Origin: Eubacterium pyruvativorans
GTDB lineage: Bacteria > Bacillota > Clostridia > Peptostreptococcales > Anaerovoracaceae
Assembly (NCBI RefSeq): GCF_900102225.1
Contig: NZ_FNBF01000012.1
Coordinates: 1-51,750, forward strand
DNA length: 51,750 bases
Reading direction: 5' to 3'
The notes beneath the pieces are model-generated. The model saw only the letters and a program-made list of their open reading frames with translations. It ran no database searches and was not told the DNA's origin. This document shows, piece by piece, positions 35,454-43,335 of this stretch. The position numbers and the translations under genes are program-made. Within the stretch, counting starts at the first letter, position 1. Each line of letters begins with the position of its first letter.

Positions 35454-35618
35454 TCATTTTTCAGTGTCGACCTTGGCATCCTTTTTAGGACGTTTACCCA
35501 TCCTATACGGATACAGCGGGCAGCGAGTGATAGGACACTCTCTTACTTCCTTCAGCTGCCCGCAGCTGCAGTCGATGCACTTGGCTCGTATAGCTTTTAT
35601 TGGTGTCAGCTCTGCCAT
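35454..35618 (-). CDS. 54-residue cysteine-rich phage/ICE-type protein
   Basis: The product starts MAELTPIKAIRAKCIDCSCG and continues with REC...RCPLYPYRMGKRP. Five Cys in a CxxCxC...C...C pattern suggest a small zinc-binding protein. Proteins of this exact pattern (KAIRxKCxDC, CPLxPYRMG) occur in many clostridial prophages and conjugative elements with no known function. AGGGAGG lies upstream of the ATG at 35618. It is 41 bases downstream of the replication-like gene on the same strand. Confidence 0.75.
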   Translation of the reverse strand: MAELTPIKAIRAKCIDCSCGQLKEVRECPITRCPLYPYRMGKRPKKDAKVDTEK

Positions 35619-35659
35619 GCTTCCGCCTCCCTTCTGTACATATCCTGTGTTACCTGCAT

Positions 35660-36400
35660 CTATATCCCGGTCTCATAAATGACCGGCTCGTTAAATAATG
35701 TCGTTAGCAGATAAGCTCTCAAGTTTGTTACCGGCTTGGTCGCCAGCTTGATTATGTCGACCACCGATTCCATTACGTCCTTGTCTACACAGCTGAGCCT
35801 CTCCCTGACAATGTCAGTCGGAATAGGTTCGCCATTAATCCTCTGAAACTGTTTGCTCGACATATTCACATCAGTTATGAGATCGATCAGATTGTCTATC
35901 ATCCCTTTGTCATTCTTTCTGTCCAAGATCAGATACTCGTATTCGACCTGATCCCTAACCTTCGCCCGCTCCTGCTGATAGAATGATGTGTAATCTGTGT
36001 CTGTAATCTCTGTAGTAATCTTTGTATTTGTCATCGATTCTGACAGACAAGCTTGTCGGTTTTCTCCTATGACCTTGTCGGTTTCAGCCGATACCCTTGT
36101 AGGAAATTTCTTACAAGGGTCGTAGCCTGGGAATGTGATCTCAATCTGTGCGTAACTCATCTGCAGAAGGTCCGCGTGGAACTTTTTCTTTAACACGATT
36201 ACTGCAGCATCATCTGCGGTGCGTTCCACCGTTGGCCTGTGCCAGTACAGTATCTCCGCAAGTATGACTATCGCCGCGAGATCCGGTCTGCCGTTTTCAG
36301 TCTGTATAGCCGCATACCAGCTGTGCGGGATCATATTGCCTGTGAATTCAATGCCATACAGATCGTCAACTGACTCAACTCCTGTTTTGATCACCTTCAT
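35660..36400 (-). CDS. ICE-type replication-associated protein (DUF6017-like), shortened
   Basis: A 246-residue protein. The N-terminal part (FTGNMIPHSWYAAIQTENGR, then AAIVILAEILYWHRP) and the C-terminal part (RLSCVDKDVMESVVDIIKLA and VTNLRAYLLTTLFN) match the two ends of a protein common in clostridial conjugative elements that carries a helix-turn-helix in between. Here, after KKKFHADLLQMSYAQIEITF, the helix-turn-helix region appears to be missing, so the protein is probably an in-frame deletion product unable to bind DNA. The start overlaps the end of the 92-residue gene. The family match is from memory of the pattern. Confidence 0.6.
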   Translation of the reverse strand: MKVIKTGVESVDDLYGIEFTGNMIPHSWYAAIQTENGRPDLAAIVILAEILYWHRPTVERTADDAAVIVLKKKFHADLLQMSYAQIEITFPGYDPCKKFPTRVSAETDKVIGENRQACLSESMTNTKITTEITDTDYTSFYQQERAKVRDQVEYEYLILDRKNDKGMIDNLIDLITDVNMSSKQFQRINGEPIPTDIVRERLSCVDKDVMESVVDIIKLATKPVTNLRAYLLTTLFNEPVIYETGI

Positions 36401-36653
36401 ATTCCACCTCCCTTCCGGACTTCCAGACTTCTGTTTCTGCCGAGTTCTTGGTCGCCGACTCTGTCATTGCCGCCTTCTGTTTGAGACGGGCTATCCTTGG
36501 CGAGTCATGGCGATGCCCCATTTGATGCTGCTGTTCCACAGGCTTATTACAGTCCAGTGCATTGTAGAATCCAGCCGCATCCTTCATGCTGTAAAGGATC
36601 GGCATCATCACCCTTACAAACATCTTCACTTGTTCTTTACTCAGTTGATACAT
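36375..36653 (-). CDS. Hypothetical 92-residue protein of the island
   Basis: It starts MYQLSKEQVKMFVRVMMPIL, has a short hydrophobic helix followed by a charged, Lys/Glu/Arg-rich second half, and overlaps the next gene by 26 bases. AAGGAGG lies 8 bases before the ATG, which supports real translation. No family recognised. Confidence 0.55.
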   Translation of the reverse strand: MYQLSKEQVKMFVRVMMPILYSMKDAAGFYNALDCNKPVEQQHQMGHRHDSPRIARLKQKAAMTESATKNSAETEVWKSGREVEYEGDQNRS

Positions 36654-36716
36654 ACTCTGAGCCTCCTTCCTCGAGTATCTTGAAAAATGTGATATCGATT
36701 AAGGAAGGCTGTTATT

Positions 36717-36813
36717 AAAAAACGAAAAAGCCGGCCTACATGACCGGTTCTGATTGCACGACAAAACCTCGTAACTTTTATTCGTGAATCAGAATAAATC
36801 ATGTAAGCCGGCT
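36717..36813 (-). terminator. Large nested terminator hairpin ending the candidate RNA
   Basis: AGCCGGCCTACATGA (36729-36743) pairs with TCATGTAAGCCGGCT (36799-36813). Inside it TTCTGATT (36748-36755) pairs with AATCAGAA (36787-36794). On the minus strand the stem is followed by TTTTTCGTTTTTT; on the plus strand by ACAATTTTTTT, so it could stop transcription both ways. Confidence 0.75.
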
Positions 36814-37245
36814 ACAATTTTTTTGTAAACGGAAAAATCGTGATAAGAATTGCTGCTTCCCCTTATCCGGGTGCATGGGCTCCCTCCCATGAACACTATC
36901 AGGCAGGAGTGAGCTCTCTCCCTCATAGGCCTCTAAGCCTCCCGAAGGATCTCCTCGGGCCGCCCCATGTAAATATGTCAAGACGGAAGTATCATTGTCT
37001 CCTGGGATTGTCATCGCACATTGAAGTCGCCATCTTCCTTTTGGACCCATGGTGTTATCGCTCGCCCTTGCAACAAGGAGCGACCCGCATTGCGGGAGGA
37101 TTCCATATTGCTTTCAAGTGGGGTCTTGGCGCACCGGCCCTGCATGCTCACGGTTTCCCGATATCCCAGAAAAAGCACCTGATAATGGTGGTATTCAATT
37201 ATCATCTGTTGATCTGTTATCACAGATACTCCACGAAGGAAGTAT
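36717..37245 (-). ncRNA. Candidate large structured noncoding RNA (about 520 nt) of the island
   Basis: No convincing gene is found between 36654 and 37512. Read on the minus strand the stretch is packed with stems: ATCTGT/ACAGAT (37212-37227), TCGCTC..GAGCGA enclosing CTTG/CAAG (37059-37084), CCCGC/GCGGG (37085-37097), CCCGAAGG/CCTCGGG (36941-36959), CATGGG/CCCATG (36874-36891), and finally a nested 85-base hairpin followed by a T run (36717-36813). Size, mobile context and nearby tRNA fit ornate phage-type RNAs such as ROOL or GOLLD; I cannot confirm the class. Confidence 0.55.
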
Positions 37246-37248
37246 TGC

Positions 37249-37277
37249 AGGATAACACAACAGCAAATCTGTTGCAA
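37249..37277 (-). promoter_or_regulatory. Possible promoter of the candidate large RNA
   Basis: On the minus strand TTGCAA and TATCCT are 17 bases apart. A perfect TTGACA lies 21 bases further upstream (37287-37292) but has no good -10 at the usual distance. Confidence 0.35.
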
Positions 37278-37512
37278 GCCTTGTCAAGTCCTGCTGAGAT
37301 ATGCAGCGATAGACTGCTTTCATCAAAAAAATTGTGTGAAGAAAGGTGATAAAAGCGTCTAAAATCGAACAGATGTTTGGTCATATTATACAGAAGTGCT
37401 ATACTCTTATCAACCCCGTAGAATCATTCTGTACGGTATCTTGACTGCTATAGAACATGGAAGTATAATCATTGTGGGATTTCCCATTGACCCATATGAG
37501 GAGGAATGTACA

Positions 37513-37761
37513 ATGAGCACAGCAATCAGAGAATATGACGCAAAAGTAGATTCAAAGAAGCGTCTCACTCTTCGTGAAAGCCCATACGAGTACTACCATG
37601 TAGAGCACTACACGGACGGCAGCATCCTGCTCCAGCCAAGGCAGCTGGTAGAGCCGCTTCGTGTTTCAGAGAACACGCTCGAAATGATGGATAAGTCCAT
37701 GGAGAACGTTAAGGCAGGCAAGGCAGGCAAGGCGATCGATCTTTCAAAGTTTGAGGAGTAA
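37513..37761 (+). CDS. Antitoxin of a type II toxin-antitoxin pair
   Basis: An 82-residue protein starting MSTAIREYDAKVDSKKRLTL. An N-terminal strand-rich piece with VDSKKRLTLRESPYEYYHV and a C-terminal helical, flexible tail (ENTLEMMDKSMENVKAGKAG) are typical of small antitoxins that bind DNA with one end and the toxin with the other. AGGAGG precedes the ATG at 37513. The toxin gene starts three bases after its stop codon. The tail has a GKAGKA near-repeat (AAGGCAGGC twice in the DNA). Confidence 0.72.
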   Translation: MSTAIREYDAKVDSKKRLTLRESPYEYYHVEHYTDGSILLQPRQLVEPLRVSENTLEMMDKSMENVKAGKAGKAIDLSKFEE

Positions 37762-37764
37762 GCA

Positions 37765-38142
37765 ATGTTTACAATAAGAATGGGAATCCCTGAGATGGAA
37801 GAATTCTGGGATGGCCTTGAAGCCAAGGTCGACTCCGAGACCGCTTCCAAGACAGAAATCACGCTTTATAAAAAGATCGGTAAAGCTCTTGTCCTGCTTG
37901 CGAATGATCCACGTTATCCGGGGCTGAATTCGCATGAGATCTCCTCTCTGACAGCCCGCTATGGTCAAAAGGTATGGGAATCATATCTTGAGAACAAAAC
38001 ACCGGCTGCAGGAAGGATATTCTGGACTTACGGACCCGGTCAGGGAGATATAACAATTGTTGCGATCGAACCGCACCCGAATGACAAGTCTAACGCGTAT
38101 AAGAAGATCACGCTATCAGCGATGGGTGAAGTACTGAAGTAA
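37765..38142 (+). CDS. RelE/ParE-like toxin
   Basis: A 125-residue protein beginning MFTIRMGIPEMEEFWDGLEA, with a middle YKKIGKALVLLANDPRYPGL and a strand-rich end (GRIFWTYGPGQGDITIVAIE, PHPN). Size, partner gene and the PRYPGL-SHEI/L pattern fit RelE/ParE-superfamily toxins, which usually cleave mRNA on the ribosome or block gyrase; which of these applies is open. It lies three bases after the antitoxin gene and two bases before the recombinase gene, so all three are one transcript. Confidence 0.72.
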   Translation: MFTIRMGIPEMEEFWDGLEAKVDSETASKTEITLYKKIGKALVLLANDPRYPGLNSHEISSLTARYGQKVWESYLENKTPAAGRIFWTYGPGQGDITIVAIEPHPNDKSNAYKKITLSAMGEVLK

Positions 38143-38144
38143 AG

Positions 38145-39528
38145 ATGAAGAACGCTGTTATTTACGCCAGATACAGTTCATATAACCAGACCGAGATGTC
38201 CATTGAGGGGCAGGTTGCGGAATGCAGAAGCGATGCTGAAAAGAATGGCCTTTATATCGTACATGAATATATAGACCGTGCGCAGTCTGCTACTTCTGAC
38301 AGGCGTCCTGAATTTCTGCATATGGTCGCAGACAGCGAATGGGGTAATTTTGAAGTTATCCTTGTCTATCAGCTGGACCGTTTTGCCCGCAACATGACTG
38401 ATGCCGGCTATTATAAAAAGATCCTTGCTCAGAATGGTGTAAGGGTCGTGTCTGCCAAGGAGAATATCGCCTCGGACAGTTCCGGCGTTATTCAGGAAGG
38501 CATGCTCTTTACGATGGGGCAGTGGTACAGCGCGCAGCTGTCCGAGAAGGTAACCAGAGGCATGCGCCAGAGAGCCGCTCAGTTCAAATACAACGGCGGA
38601 AATCTGACCTACGGATTCGCAATAGATAAGGACGGTCACTATATCCTTGATAAAAAGACCGCTCCTATAGTCAAGGAGATCTTTGAGCGAACCGCCGCAG
38701 GCGAGGTAGGCACAGAGATCATGAAGGATCTCAACAAACGGGGTATCAAAACCGTAAGAGGCAACTCATTCGGCAAGAACTCTTTTCAGAGCATTCTCCG
38801 CAATGAGCGCTATAAAGGTACCTATGTTTACGGAGATATGAAATTTCCGAATGCTATTCCCCGAATAGTAAGCGACGAGCTCTTTGACAAAGTTCAGGAG
38901 ATCCTCGGTGAGAAAAAGATCCAGCGGCAGGATTTACAGGTACTACACCTGCCCCAATGCGCCTAAAAAATGCGACAAGAGGAACGTAAAGAAGGAATTC
39001 ATTGAGTCGCTTGTTCTTGATGCATGCCGGGAGATGCTTACCGACGAAGCGATCGACACAATTATCCAAGGCATTGAAAAACAGAACAGACTGGATATGG
39101 AGAGCCCCTTAATCGTCAGCCTTGAGGCCGATATCAGGGAGACCGAGAAGAAGATCAACCGCCTTATCGATCAGATAGAAGACGGAACAGCTTCAGCCAT
39201 GGTAAATGAAAGACTTCAGCAGCGTGAAAATGAACTGGATAATCTGAAGAAGCAGCTCCACGCAGAGAGAACAAAGCAAGAGCCGGTCGATCCATTTGCT
39301 GCAAGGATCTTCCTTATAGGCATAAGAGAGGCTTCTATTGTGGATGAAACCTTCAATAAGGTGCTTGTAAACTCACTGATAGACAGGATCTACCTTTATG
39401 ACGATCATTTCCGATTATTGCTGAAAAACTCAAATAAAAAAGGAGCGAACAAGCGCGAAGCTGCTGAGGTAGAACGCTATTTTGATAATAAAGGTTCTAC
39501 TACAGCCCTTGGTGCTCCACCACTGTGA
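38145..39528 (+). pseudogene. Large serine recombinase, frameshifted and missing its zinc ribbon
   Basis: Residues 1-140 are the catalytic resolvase domain (NAVIYARYSSYNQTEMSIEG, nucleophile Ser11; LVYQLDRFARN), followed by the recombinase domain (GNLTYGFAIDKDG, ILRNERYKGTYVYGD). The frame ends at 38966. From about 38920 the next frame continues as RIYRYYTCPNAPKKCDKRNV and a coiled coil to 39528. In relatives a CxxC zinc-ribbon half of about 25-30 residues precedes YRYYTCP; it is absent here, so a deletion as well as a frameshift has occurred. A truncated 273-residue protein may still be made, but integration is unlikely. Confidence 0.8.
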
Positions 39529-39552
39529 ACTCCGGTTTTGCCGGAGTTTTTT
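39528..39552 (+). terminator. Terminator after the recombinase
   Basis: AACTCCGG-ttttg-CCGGAGTT followed by TTTTCTTTT. It probably marks the right edge of the island genes. Confidence 0.88.
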
Positions 39553-39650
39553 CTTTTCTTCGAAGAAAAGTCAAATGTTCTGTTTCACGTGCACCGGATT
39601 TTGGGTATGAGAATAGTATGACAACGTTAAGGGAACGTGGAGGTGAACAG

Positions 39651-40352
39651 ATGAATTTTTTTGATGCAAAGGTAACGGAAATCCGGCGTGAGATCGGGGA
39701 TGCCTACAGTTTTGTTATGGAAATTCCGGAAGGGTTCCAGTGGAAGGCGGGACAGCATGTGCTGTGGAAGCTGAAGGGATATACGGTAGAGGAAGGGGAC
39801 CGGGACACCAGAGTGTTCACAATCGCCTCGGCCCCGGAGGACGGTTTCCTGATGTTCACCACACGGATTACAGAGCTGCACACCAGTTTCAAGGAAGTGC
39901 TGCTGCATCAGCTGAAGGTGGGGGATGTGATGCAGGTGGCGGTACCGCGGGGCAGCTTCGATATGGACACAGAAAATTTCTCTTCCACGATGATCGTGGC
40001 GGGAGGCATTGGCGTGACGCCGATCCGGTCGATTCTGCGGAGTTATATGGAGCATCCGAAGGAGGGCCATCCGGTTACGGTGCTCTATTCGGAGCGGGAC
40101 GGGAATTTCTCGTATCAGGAACTCTGGGAGGAGATCCGTACGCGGGTTCCGGGTCTGGAGATCAATCTTCTGACCGATTCAGATGAAGTCGGAAATCGGG
40201 TGGACGCTTATGCGAAGGAACACGGACAGAATGCGGAATTCCTGATTGCCGGTCCGCCGCGGATGAATGAGGCCTACACAGAGCGGCTTAAGGGACTGGG
40301 TGTGCCGGAAGGAAACATCAAGACCGATGTATTCATGGGATATGACGACTGA
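39651..40352 (+). CDS. Ferredoxin-NADP+ reductase-like flavoprotein
   Basis: A 233-residue oxidoreductase. The FAD-binding barrel (1-100) has RVFTIAS; the NAD(P) domain starts with VAGGIGVTPIRSI and ends with FLIAGPPRMNEAY and the C-terminal FMGYDD. There is no iron-sulfur domain, so an external partner (flavodoxin, ferredoxin or a rubredoxin-like protein) is expected. GTGGAGGT lies 8 bases before the ATG at 39651; longer in-frame starts reach back into the island and lack a site. It has its own terminator and is probably monocistronic. Confidence 0.87.
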   Translation: MNFFDAKVTEIRREIGDAYSFVMEIPEGFQWKAGQHVLWKLKGYTVEEGDRDTRVFTIASAPEDGFLMFTTRITELHTSFKEVLLHQLKVGDVMQVAVPRGSFDMDTENFSSTMIVAGGIGVTPIRSILRSYMEHPKEGHPVTVLYSERDGNFSYQELWEEIRTRVPGLEINLLTDSDEVGNRVDAYAKEHGQNAEFLIAGPPRMNEAYTERLKGLGVPEGNIKTDVFMGYDD

Positions 40353-40375
40353 TTCGCCGCAGGAAACTGGGGGAA

Positions 40376-40402
40376 GGGGCGCAGGAGCGCCCCGTTTTTT
40401 TT
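40376..40402 (+). terminator. Terminator after the flavin reductase gene
   Basis: GGGGCGC-AGGA-GCGCCCC then G and TTTTTTTT. Confidence 0.95.
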
Positions 40403-40616
40403 GTGGGCAGGCGGGTGGGCCGGCACGTCTGTTCCGGGGTGATGCTGTGCGCCCGTCACGAATTGTTGGAGAATCATTAAGTATTACTAAAAGACAAGAG
40501 CTTTATCATAATAAAATACCGTGCTTAATGATAAGAATAATTTTGAAACTTTTTGAAGTCAGGCGAAACCGCAGAAATAGCATAGAACCACAGTGAAGTA
40601 TTGATGCAGAGAGTCT

Positions 40617-40669
40617 CTCAGATTGTCAGAATGTTGTGTTGTGGTGGATGAAATTCTGATTGTCAGAAT
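40617..40669. promoter_or_regulatory. Operator-like palindrome and half copy before the YkvI gene
   Basis: ATTCTGA-TTG-TCAGAAT (40653-40669) is a perfect inverted repeat, and GATTGTCAGAAT also occurs at 40621-40632, 37 bases away, giving two likely binding sites just ahead of the start codon. Further up, ATCATTAAG (about 40472) pairs with CTTAATGAT (about 40524). The 343-base gap before the YkvI gene holds no gene. Confidence 0.5.
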
Positions 40670-40695
40670 AATGGAAAAGAAAGGAAGGTATCGCC

Positions 40696-41829
40696 GTGAA
40701 CAACAAGAGTTTCAGTATCGCGAATGTGATCAAGTATGCAGGGGCATTCGTCGCTTGTGCGATCGGTTCCGGTTTCGCAACCGGCCAGGAGATCATGCAG
40801 TTCTTCTCCGGCCAGGGAATTATGAGTGTGGTGGGAACGATCGTCACCACAGTGATTTTTGCCTGGGTCGGCGGAATGTTCATGAAGCACGGACAGGAAA
40901 TGCAGATGGAGAATCCGAATGAGATCTCCGAGTTTTATTTCGGCAAGAAGTTCGGAAAGTTCTTCTCCATTGTGTTCCAGGTGTTCCTGTACGGCGTATA
41001 TGTCATCATGATCGCCGGAGCCGGTGCCACGCTGTCCGAGTACTTCGGCCTGAACCCGCTGGTGGGAAGAGTAGGCATGGCTCTGCTGGCGTTCATCACG
41101 GTTATCTTCGGTCTGTCCAAGATCACGGATGTGCTGGGCGGACTGGGTACAGTGATCATTGTGTTTGCGGTAGGCGTAGGTATCTACAGTTTCCTGTCAA
41201 ATATGGACGGCCTGGCGCAGGCCTCCTCTGTCATCCCGACACTGGCGATTACGAAGACCCAGGGCGGATGGCTCTGGTCCTCCATTCTGTATCCGGGATT
41301 TAACGCAATCGTCGTTATGTTCCTGACCACCAGCATGGGAAAGACTGCGAATTCCCCGAAGGAAGCGCTGTGGGGCGGCGTGCTGGGCGGCGTGCTCTTC
41401 GGTGCGGCGATCCTGACCATGAACCTGGGAATCATGGCAAACATCGGTGCAGTGTATTCCAAGGCCGTTCCGACGCTGGTGCTGGCTTCCCGGATCAGCC
41501 CGATTTTCGCCACAATTTTCTCCGTCATCATCTGCTGCGGTATTTACACCACCACCGTGCCGATGCTGTGGGGCAATGTGAGAATGTTCGCAGAGGACGG
41601 AACGAAGAAGGCGGTTCTGATCGCTGCCGGTCTGACGGCGCTGGGCCTGGTGCTGGGCATGACCAGCTTCAAGACTCTGGTCAACATCATCTACCCGGTC
41701 AGCGGTTACATCGGTGTGGTTCTGTTCGGTTTCATTGCAGTCCGCAACCACCAGCTGAACAAGCAGATGAAGGCGAAGAACGAAGAGACAGAAACAGAAG
41801 TGGCTTTCGAAGAGGAGAAGGCGGTATAG
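40696..41829 (+). CDS. YkvI-family membrane transporter
   Basis: A 377-residue membrane protein with about 10 hydrophobic helices, opening with NVIKYAGAFVACAIGSGFAT and GQEIMQFF, the hallmark of the YkvI family in the APC/LeuT-fold superfamily. Substrates are not established. The GTG start at 40696 follows GGAAGG at good spacing. The last 25 residues are a charged Glu-rich tail. The neighbouring sensor/regulator pair downstream is of the GlnK/GlnL type, which in Bacillus controls glutamine uptake and breakdown, so an amino acid substrate is a fair guess. Confidence 0.87.
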   Translation: MNNKSFSIANVIKYAGAFVACAIGSGFATGQEIMQFFSGQGIMSVVGTIVTTVIFAWVGGMFMKHGQEMQMENPNEISEFYFGKKFGKFFSIVFQVFLYGVYVIMIAGAGATLSEYFGLNPLVGRVGMALLAFITVIFGLSKITDVLGGLGTVIIVFAVGVGIYSFLSNMDGLAQASSVIPTLAITKTQGGWLWSSILYPGFNAIVVMFLTTSMGKTANSPKEALWGGVLGGVLFGAAILTMNLGIMANIGAVYSKAVPTLVLASRISPIFATIFSVIICCGIYTTTVPMLWGNVRMFAEDGTKKAVLIAAGLTALGLVLGMTSFKTLVNIIYPVSGYIGVVLFGFIAVRNHQLNKQMKAKNEETETEVAFEEEKAV

Positions 41830-41884
41830 CGTTGGAGAGCGCTGTATTTCTGGGATTGCTGTAATAGATCATCTGAAAATGGAA

Positions 41885-41918
41885 ACCCCGGAGGAGTGTG
41901 AGCTTCCGGGGCTTTTCC
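41885..41918 (+). terminator. Terminator after the YkvI gene
   Basis: CCCCGGA (41886-41892) pairs with TCCGGGG (41905-41911), followed by CTTTT. Confidence 0.8.
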
Positions 41919-42060
41919 CTATCTGGAGGACAAAAAATACGTGCAGGCGTTCTCTCCCAGGTTTTGCCTCCGGGGTTGACCATGCAGGCGCAGAATGAGA
42001 TAATTTCAGGGACAGCCGGGCACTCCGGTCCGGCGCAGCGAAAGAAAAGAGGGTAATGAC

Positions 42061-43335
42061 ATGAAATCCATCCGGACAACAGTCCAGAACACTGTGTTTC
42101 TGACACTGATCGTCATCGTAATGGCACAGATCAACATTCATATTTTTTCTTCCACCCGGTTTCTGATTTCCGTGGCGCCGGTGTGTCTTCCGGCCTTCCT
42201 GTATCTGCTGGATGATGCGGAGATTCTCCCGGTTTCCATCCTGTCGGGTTTCGGTGTATTCGGGACCCGTGTGCTCAGGGACTATGTGACGGGGGCCGGC
42301 ATAGCTGATGTGGCGGCACAGTATCTGCCGGAAACCATGTTCTATGTTGTGTTCGGCATCGCACTGTTCATCTTCGACCGTCTGCGGAGCCAGAATATCC
42401 GGCTTCGGTATTTCATTCCGCTGGTGATGGTGATTGATTACGGAGCGAACTCCCTGGAACTGTTCGCCCGTATGAAAACGACGGCGTATACGATGAATAA
42501 CCAGCTGAGTCTGATGCTGGTTGCTTTCATCAGGGGGATGCTGCTTCTGATCATTCTGGGCTCCCTGAATCAGTACCGGGTGCTGCTGCTGAACCGGAAT
42601 CATGCGGAACGTTATCAGCGTCTGATCATGCTGATCTCCCGGCTGAACGGAGAAATGCTCTGGATGAAGAAGAATGTGGACCAGATCGAGAAGACCATGG
42701 ATACCTCCTACCGTCTGTACAGTGAATTGAAGGACGGGGGGCAGGACGCCTATGCGGACCGTGCGCTGAAGGTGGCGAAGGACATTCATGAAGTAAAGAA
42801 AGAGTATCTGCTGATTCTGCGGGGGCTTTCGGAATCCATGGAGGACGAGACGGAATCGGATGTGCTGAAAATGACAGAGCTGTTCGTCATACTGATCCAT
42901 TCGGTCAATGATGAATTCGAAGCCCAGGGGAAGCGGCCGATCATCACGCTGTCCAAGGAGGATGAACTGGCGGCGAAGGAACCGTACCTGTTCCTGTCTG
43001 TGTTCCACAATCTGATTGCGAATGCGGTGGAGGCGTCGGATAATCGCAGGTGTGTGATTACCATTTCCGAACAGAACGGCGGAGATCATTATCTGTATAC
43101 GGTTCAGGACAACGGGCCGGGGGTACCGGAAGAGTTCCGTGACAAGGTTTTCGAACCTCGTTTCTCCACGAAATTCAATGAGGAAACCGGCATGGTGAAC
43201 CGGGGGCTGGGACTGAGCCTTGTGAAGGACATTGTGGAAGAATCTCTCCACGGCACCATCCGCCTCCGGCAGGGATCCGGCGGTGCCGCCTTCGAGATCC
43301 GGATTCCGAAGGATGCCATGGAGGTGGTGGAATGA
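42061..43335 (+). CDS. Sensor histidine kinase, GlnK-like
   Basis: A 424-residue membrane kinase. Five or six hydrophobic segments span about 10-168 with almost no external domain, followed by a coiled region and a DHp helix with His243 in AKDIHEVKKEYLLILRGLSE, the His-box type of GlnK/CitA-like kinases. The ATPase domain is complete: N box FHNLIANAVEAS (315-326), DNGPG (350-354) and GLGLS (382-386). The gene overlaps the regulator gene by 4 bases. The membrane sensor may detect a lipid-soluble signal or a transporter partner such as YkvI; that is inference. Confidence 0.88.
   Translation: MKSIRTTVQNTVFLTLIVIVMAQINIHIFSSTRFLISVAPVCLPAFLYLLDDAEILPVSILSGFGVFGTRVLRDYVTGAGIADVAAQYLPETMFYVVFGIALFIFDRLRSQNIRLRYFIPLVMVIDYGANSLELFARMKTTAYTMNNQLSLMLVAFIRGMLLLIILGSLNQYRVLLLNRNHAERYQRLIMLISRLNGEMLWMKKNVDQIEKTMDTSYRLYSELKDGGQDAYADRALKVAKDIHEVKKEYLLILRGLSESMEDETESDVLKMTELFVILIHSVNDEFEAQGKRPIITLSKEDELAAKEPYLFLSVFHNLIANAVEASDNRRCVITISEQNGGDHYLYTVQDNGPGVPEEFRDKVFEPRFSTKFNEETGMVNRGLGLSLVKDIVEESLHGTIRLRQGSGGAAFEIRIPKDAMEVVE

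Larger units (their letters stand above)
33179..39553. mobile_element. Decaying genomic island with large serine recombinase, next to tRNA-Lys
   Basis: Between the tRNA and the flavin reductase gene the sequence becomes richer in A/T and loses the CCGG-heavy codon use of both sides. It carries a serine recombinase at one end, a toxin-antitoxin pair, phage/ICE-type small genes, an ICE replication-like gene and a large RNA-like segment. I found no copy of the tRNA 3' end at the right side, so the ends are set from content only. The right end is placed at the terminator after the recombinase. Confidence 0.75.

Noticed and set aside
36799-37349. Several short frames on both strands in the island gap
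   Set aside because: They lack ribosome binding sites, overlap each other and have unnatural composition; the stems seen fit an RNA better than a gene.
33175-39527. attL/attR pair from the shared CCACCAC at the tRNA end and near 39518
   Set aside because: Seven common bases are too few to support an attachment site.
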